Shown: in pieces, positions 63,401 through 64,000 of the stretch
Layout of the letters: the number at the start of each line of letters is the position of its first letter
How positions within the stretch are numbered: position 1 is the first letter of the stretch
Origin: Halomonas zincidurans B6
GTDB lineage: Bacteria; Pseudomonadota; Gammaproteobacteria; Pseudomonadales; Halomonadaceae
Assembly: GCF_000731955.1 (NCBI RefSeq)
Contig: NZ_JNCK01000001.1
Span: 62,001-126,000 of the forward strand
Length of the DNA stretch: 64,000 nucleotides
Reading direction: 5' to 3'
Position numbers and translations under genes: made by a program
Notes under the pieces: model-generated
What the model was told of the DNA's origin: nothing
Seen by the model: only the letters and a program-made list of their open reading frames with translations
Database searches by the model: none

Positions 63401-64000
63401 CGATGAAGGTGGAAAGCGTCAATAACGGGTTGTCGAAGGCGATAGGCAATGCCAGCACGAAGGTATCGGGCTCGACGCTGCCGTCGGGGAACAGCGTCAG
63501 CCCGGCGGCGGCCAGCGGCAGCACGAAGATGCCGAAGGCCACCAGGTAGAGGGGAAACAGCCAGCGTGCGCGTGCGGCGTCGTCGCTGTGGGTGTTCTCG
63601 ACCACGGTGACGTGGAACTGGCGCGGCAGGCAGAAGATCGCCAGCATGGCGAGCAGGGTCTGGGCCCAGAAGCTCTGGCCGAAATCCTGTTCGGTGAGCT
63701 GGCGCTGGAGCTGCAGAAAATCGTCGGCGCGGGTCAGCATATCGCCCATGCCGTCGAACACCCCCCAGGTGACATAGGCACCCAGCGCCATGAAGGCGCT
63801 CAGCTTGACTATCGACTCGAAGGCGATGGCCTGGATCAGGCCCTCGTGATGTTCGGTGGCGTCGGTATGCCGGGTGCCGAACAGAATCGCGAACAGCGCC
63901 ATGACTGCGGCGACGTAGAAGGCGGTATCGGCGAATAGCGGCGTGCGGGTCATGTCCGTCGAAGCGGTCAACACCGTGAAGGCGGCGGACACGGCCTTCA
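60456..64000 (-). CDS. crbS: CrbS-type sodium/solute symporter - hybrid sensor histidine kinase (5' truncated by window)
   Basis: About 1,180 residues are visible; the first part lies beyond 64000. From N to C: SLC5/SSS transporter helices (about 1-380), a STAC-like linker, a PAS_7-type sensor (NINQGISVVDQNLRLVVWN, about 514), a second PAS (about 634), a coiled coil, HisKA with ASHDLLQPLNAARLF (catalytic His near 812), HATPase (GLGLGLSIADRM) and a C-terminal receiver with phospho-Asp in ILADYHLDNE (about 1100). This matches CrbS/MxtR, which with CrbR controls acs. Transport-coupled acetate sensing is the current model. Confidence 0.93.
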   Translation of the reverse strand, partial: KAVSAAFTVLTASTDMTRTPLFADTAFYVAAVMALFAILFGTRHTDATEHHEGLIQAIAFESIVKLSAFMALGAYVTWGVFDGMGDMLTRADDFLQLQRQLTEQDFGQSFWAQTLLAMLAIFCLPRQFHVTVVENTHSDDAARARWLFPLYLVAFGIFVLPLAAAGLTLFPDGSVEPDTFVLALPIAFDNPLLTLSTFIGGFSAATGMVIVATVAVSIMVSNEIVIPLLFRLRWFDTKARDYGRLVLRARRVTIVVILALAYVFYQLIAEFSSLASTGMLSFAAAAQFAPALLGGLYWKRGNRLGVIAGMNVGFAIWAYTLLLPALINAGVVPGGWLANGPLGIEWLAPDRLFSLNIGSPFTHGVMLSLGLNLFCYIFVSQVTPQRVVERIQASLFVDSVETRQTSINRPWTGATTVGDLKVLCERFLGAGQVERAFDDYALRNGQTLDHNTRASIDVIQFTERFLASVLGASSARIVVNSALQGRGIGISDVISIVDEASQVLEFNRALLQATIENINQGISVVDQNLRLVVWNQRYLELFRFPDHLIRVGAPFDKVLRYNALNGEYGPGDPEEHVELLMDNIRQGHPHRYVRYRQDGSVLEVQGNPMPGGGFVYTYQDITQQKRTEEALIRSENNIRIYTDNVPALIAYFDKECRYLFTNRAYEQVFKVDRNAVIGERVDNVISPAVARERMPWMHRALDGERVSFEVSLDDDGGTRYLLVTYTPHFGDSGGILGFFALYQDITERRLAEIALKETNENLEERVRERTQALSEANAALRQENRVRAEAEQALRQAKQVAEDANTSKTRFLAAASHDLLQPLNAARLFTSALSQEQLSSDHSRTLGHIDNSLQTAEELLSTLLDISKLDAGALTPRRSHFALADIFRPLRAEFEVMADERGLDLVVVPTARWIDSDAQMLRRIVQNFLSNALRYTQHGRVLLGCRHRAGRLSIQVWDTGPGIPESKQAEIFQEFRRLDQASRHKESERGLGLGLSIADRMSRVLDHPLKVRSWEGVGTVFSVDVPTVSAQQVARASEEPSNSRTSNKLKGARILCIDNETLILEGMKAMLTGWGCEVLTATSIGGAKSVLRHLDGDPDAILADYHLDNEVTGLMALETLLERCRGPVPGIVITADRTEEVAEEIKRGGYQLLLKPVRPAALRALLTRTLQASRATRQEH

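Overview
The window is about 64 kb of high-GC, densely packed gammaproteobacterial chromosome. The gene families, the gene orders (epd-pgk-fba; ferredoxin-coaD; the OsmF/YehYXW osmolyte importer) and the small lipoproteins fit the Halomonadaceae (Halomonas-type, osmo-adapted). That assignment is an inference from gene content. No rRNA, tRNA, CRISPR array, IS element or prophage was seen. Most of the window is ordinary core and accessory chromosome. One short stretch (about 25.1-27.8 kb) has clearly lower GC in its first gene and looks acquired.

Layout. 0-4 kb: end of a TAXI-type TRAP receptor, its fused permease, a TauE/SafE exporter and two entericidin-like lipoproteins. 4-8.2 kb: four-gene osmoprotectant ABC importer (osmF-yehY-yehX-yehW order). 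8.4-10.5 kb: LysE exporter divergent from a MocR/PdxR-type regulator, with overlapping promoters and a palindrome. 10.6-16.6 kb: a beta-propeller-like protein, a voltage-sensor-like membrane protein, a thioesterase, a small SESFPASDPPA-tail protein, AtoE and a MATE pump. 16.6-20.4 kb: ferredoxin, coaD, a FabY-type ketoacyl synthase and a TrmB-like methyltransferase with a complex divergent control region. 20.4-25.1 kb: LysR/PACE/SMR efflux locus, dacB and dgt. 25.2-27.6 kb: Na+-symporter-like and NreB-like carriers. 27.8-36 kb: NERD, GGDEF, sirtuin, aldo-keto reductase, ybaY, yciH, YieH-like phosphatase, kguD and kguK. 36.4-39.4 kb: cstA, a CC-terminal small protein and an ArsA-family ATPase. 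39.5-48.4 kb: semialdehyde dehydrogenase, a secreted beta-helix protein, small hypotheticals, fba-pgk-epd and acuI. 48.6-55.4 kb: dgkA, adk, tsaB, uppP, rsmJ, a cardiolipin synthase-like protein, a YecA/YgfB protein and SprT. 55.5-64 kb: acs, crbR, mntR-mntH and the 5'-truncated crbS.

Functional themes. (1) Acetate and pyruvate handling: acs sits with a CrbR-type response regulator and a CrbS-type transporter/histidine kinase, a known acetate-switch pairing, with manganese import (mntRH) placed between them; cstA adds a likely pyruvate or peptide uptake route. (2) Sugar acid and lower glycolytic metabolism: kguK, kguD and a YieH-like 6-phosphogluconate phosphatase, plus epd-pgk-fba. (3) Osmotic and envelope biology: OsmF system, entericidins, dacB, uppP, dgkA and a phospholipase D synthase.

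The most interesting candidate for an undescribed system is the three-gene set cstA / small protein ending in Cys-Cys / ArsA-like ATPase (36.4-39.4 kb). Other leads are a short transcription unit with its own promoter, operator-like palindrome and intrinsic terminator upstream of the TrmB-like gene, a GGDEF protein lacking its first metal-binding aspartate, and a half-size DMT transporter that overlaps its neighbour.
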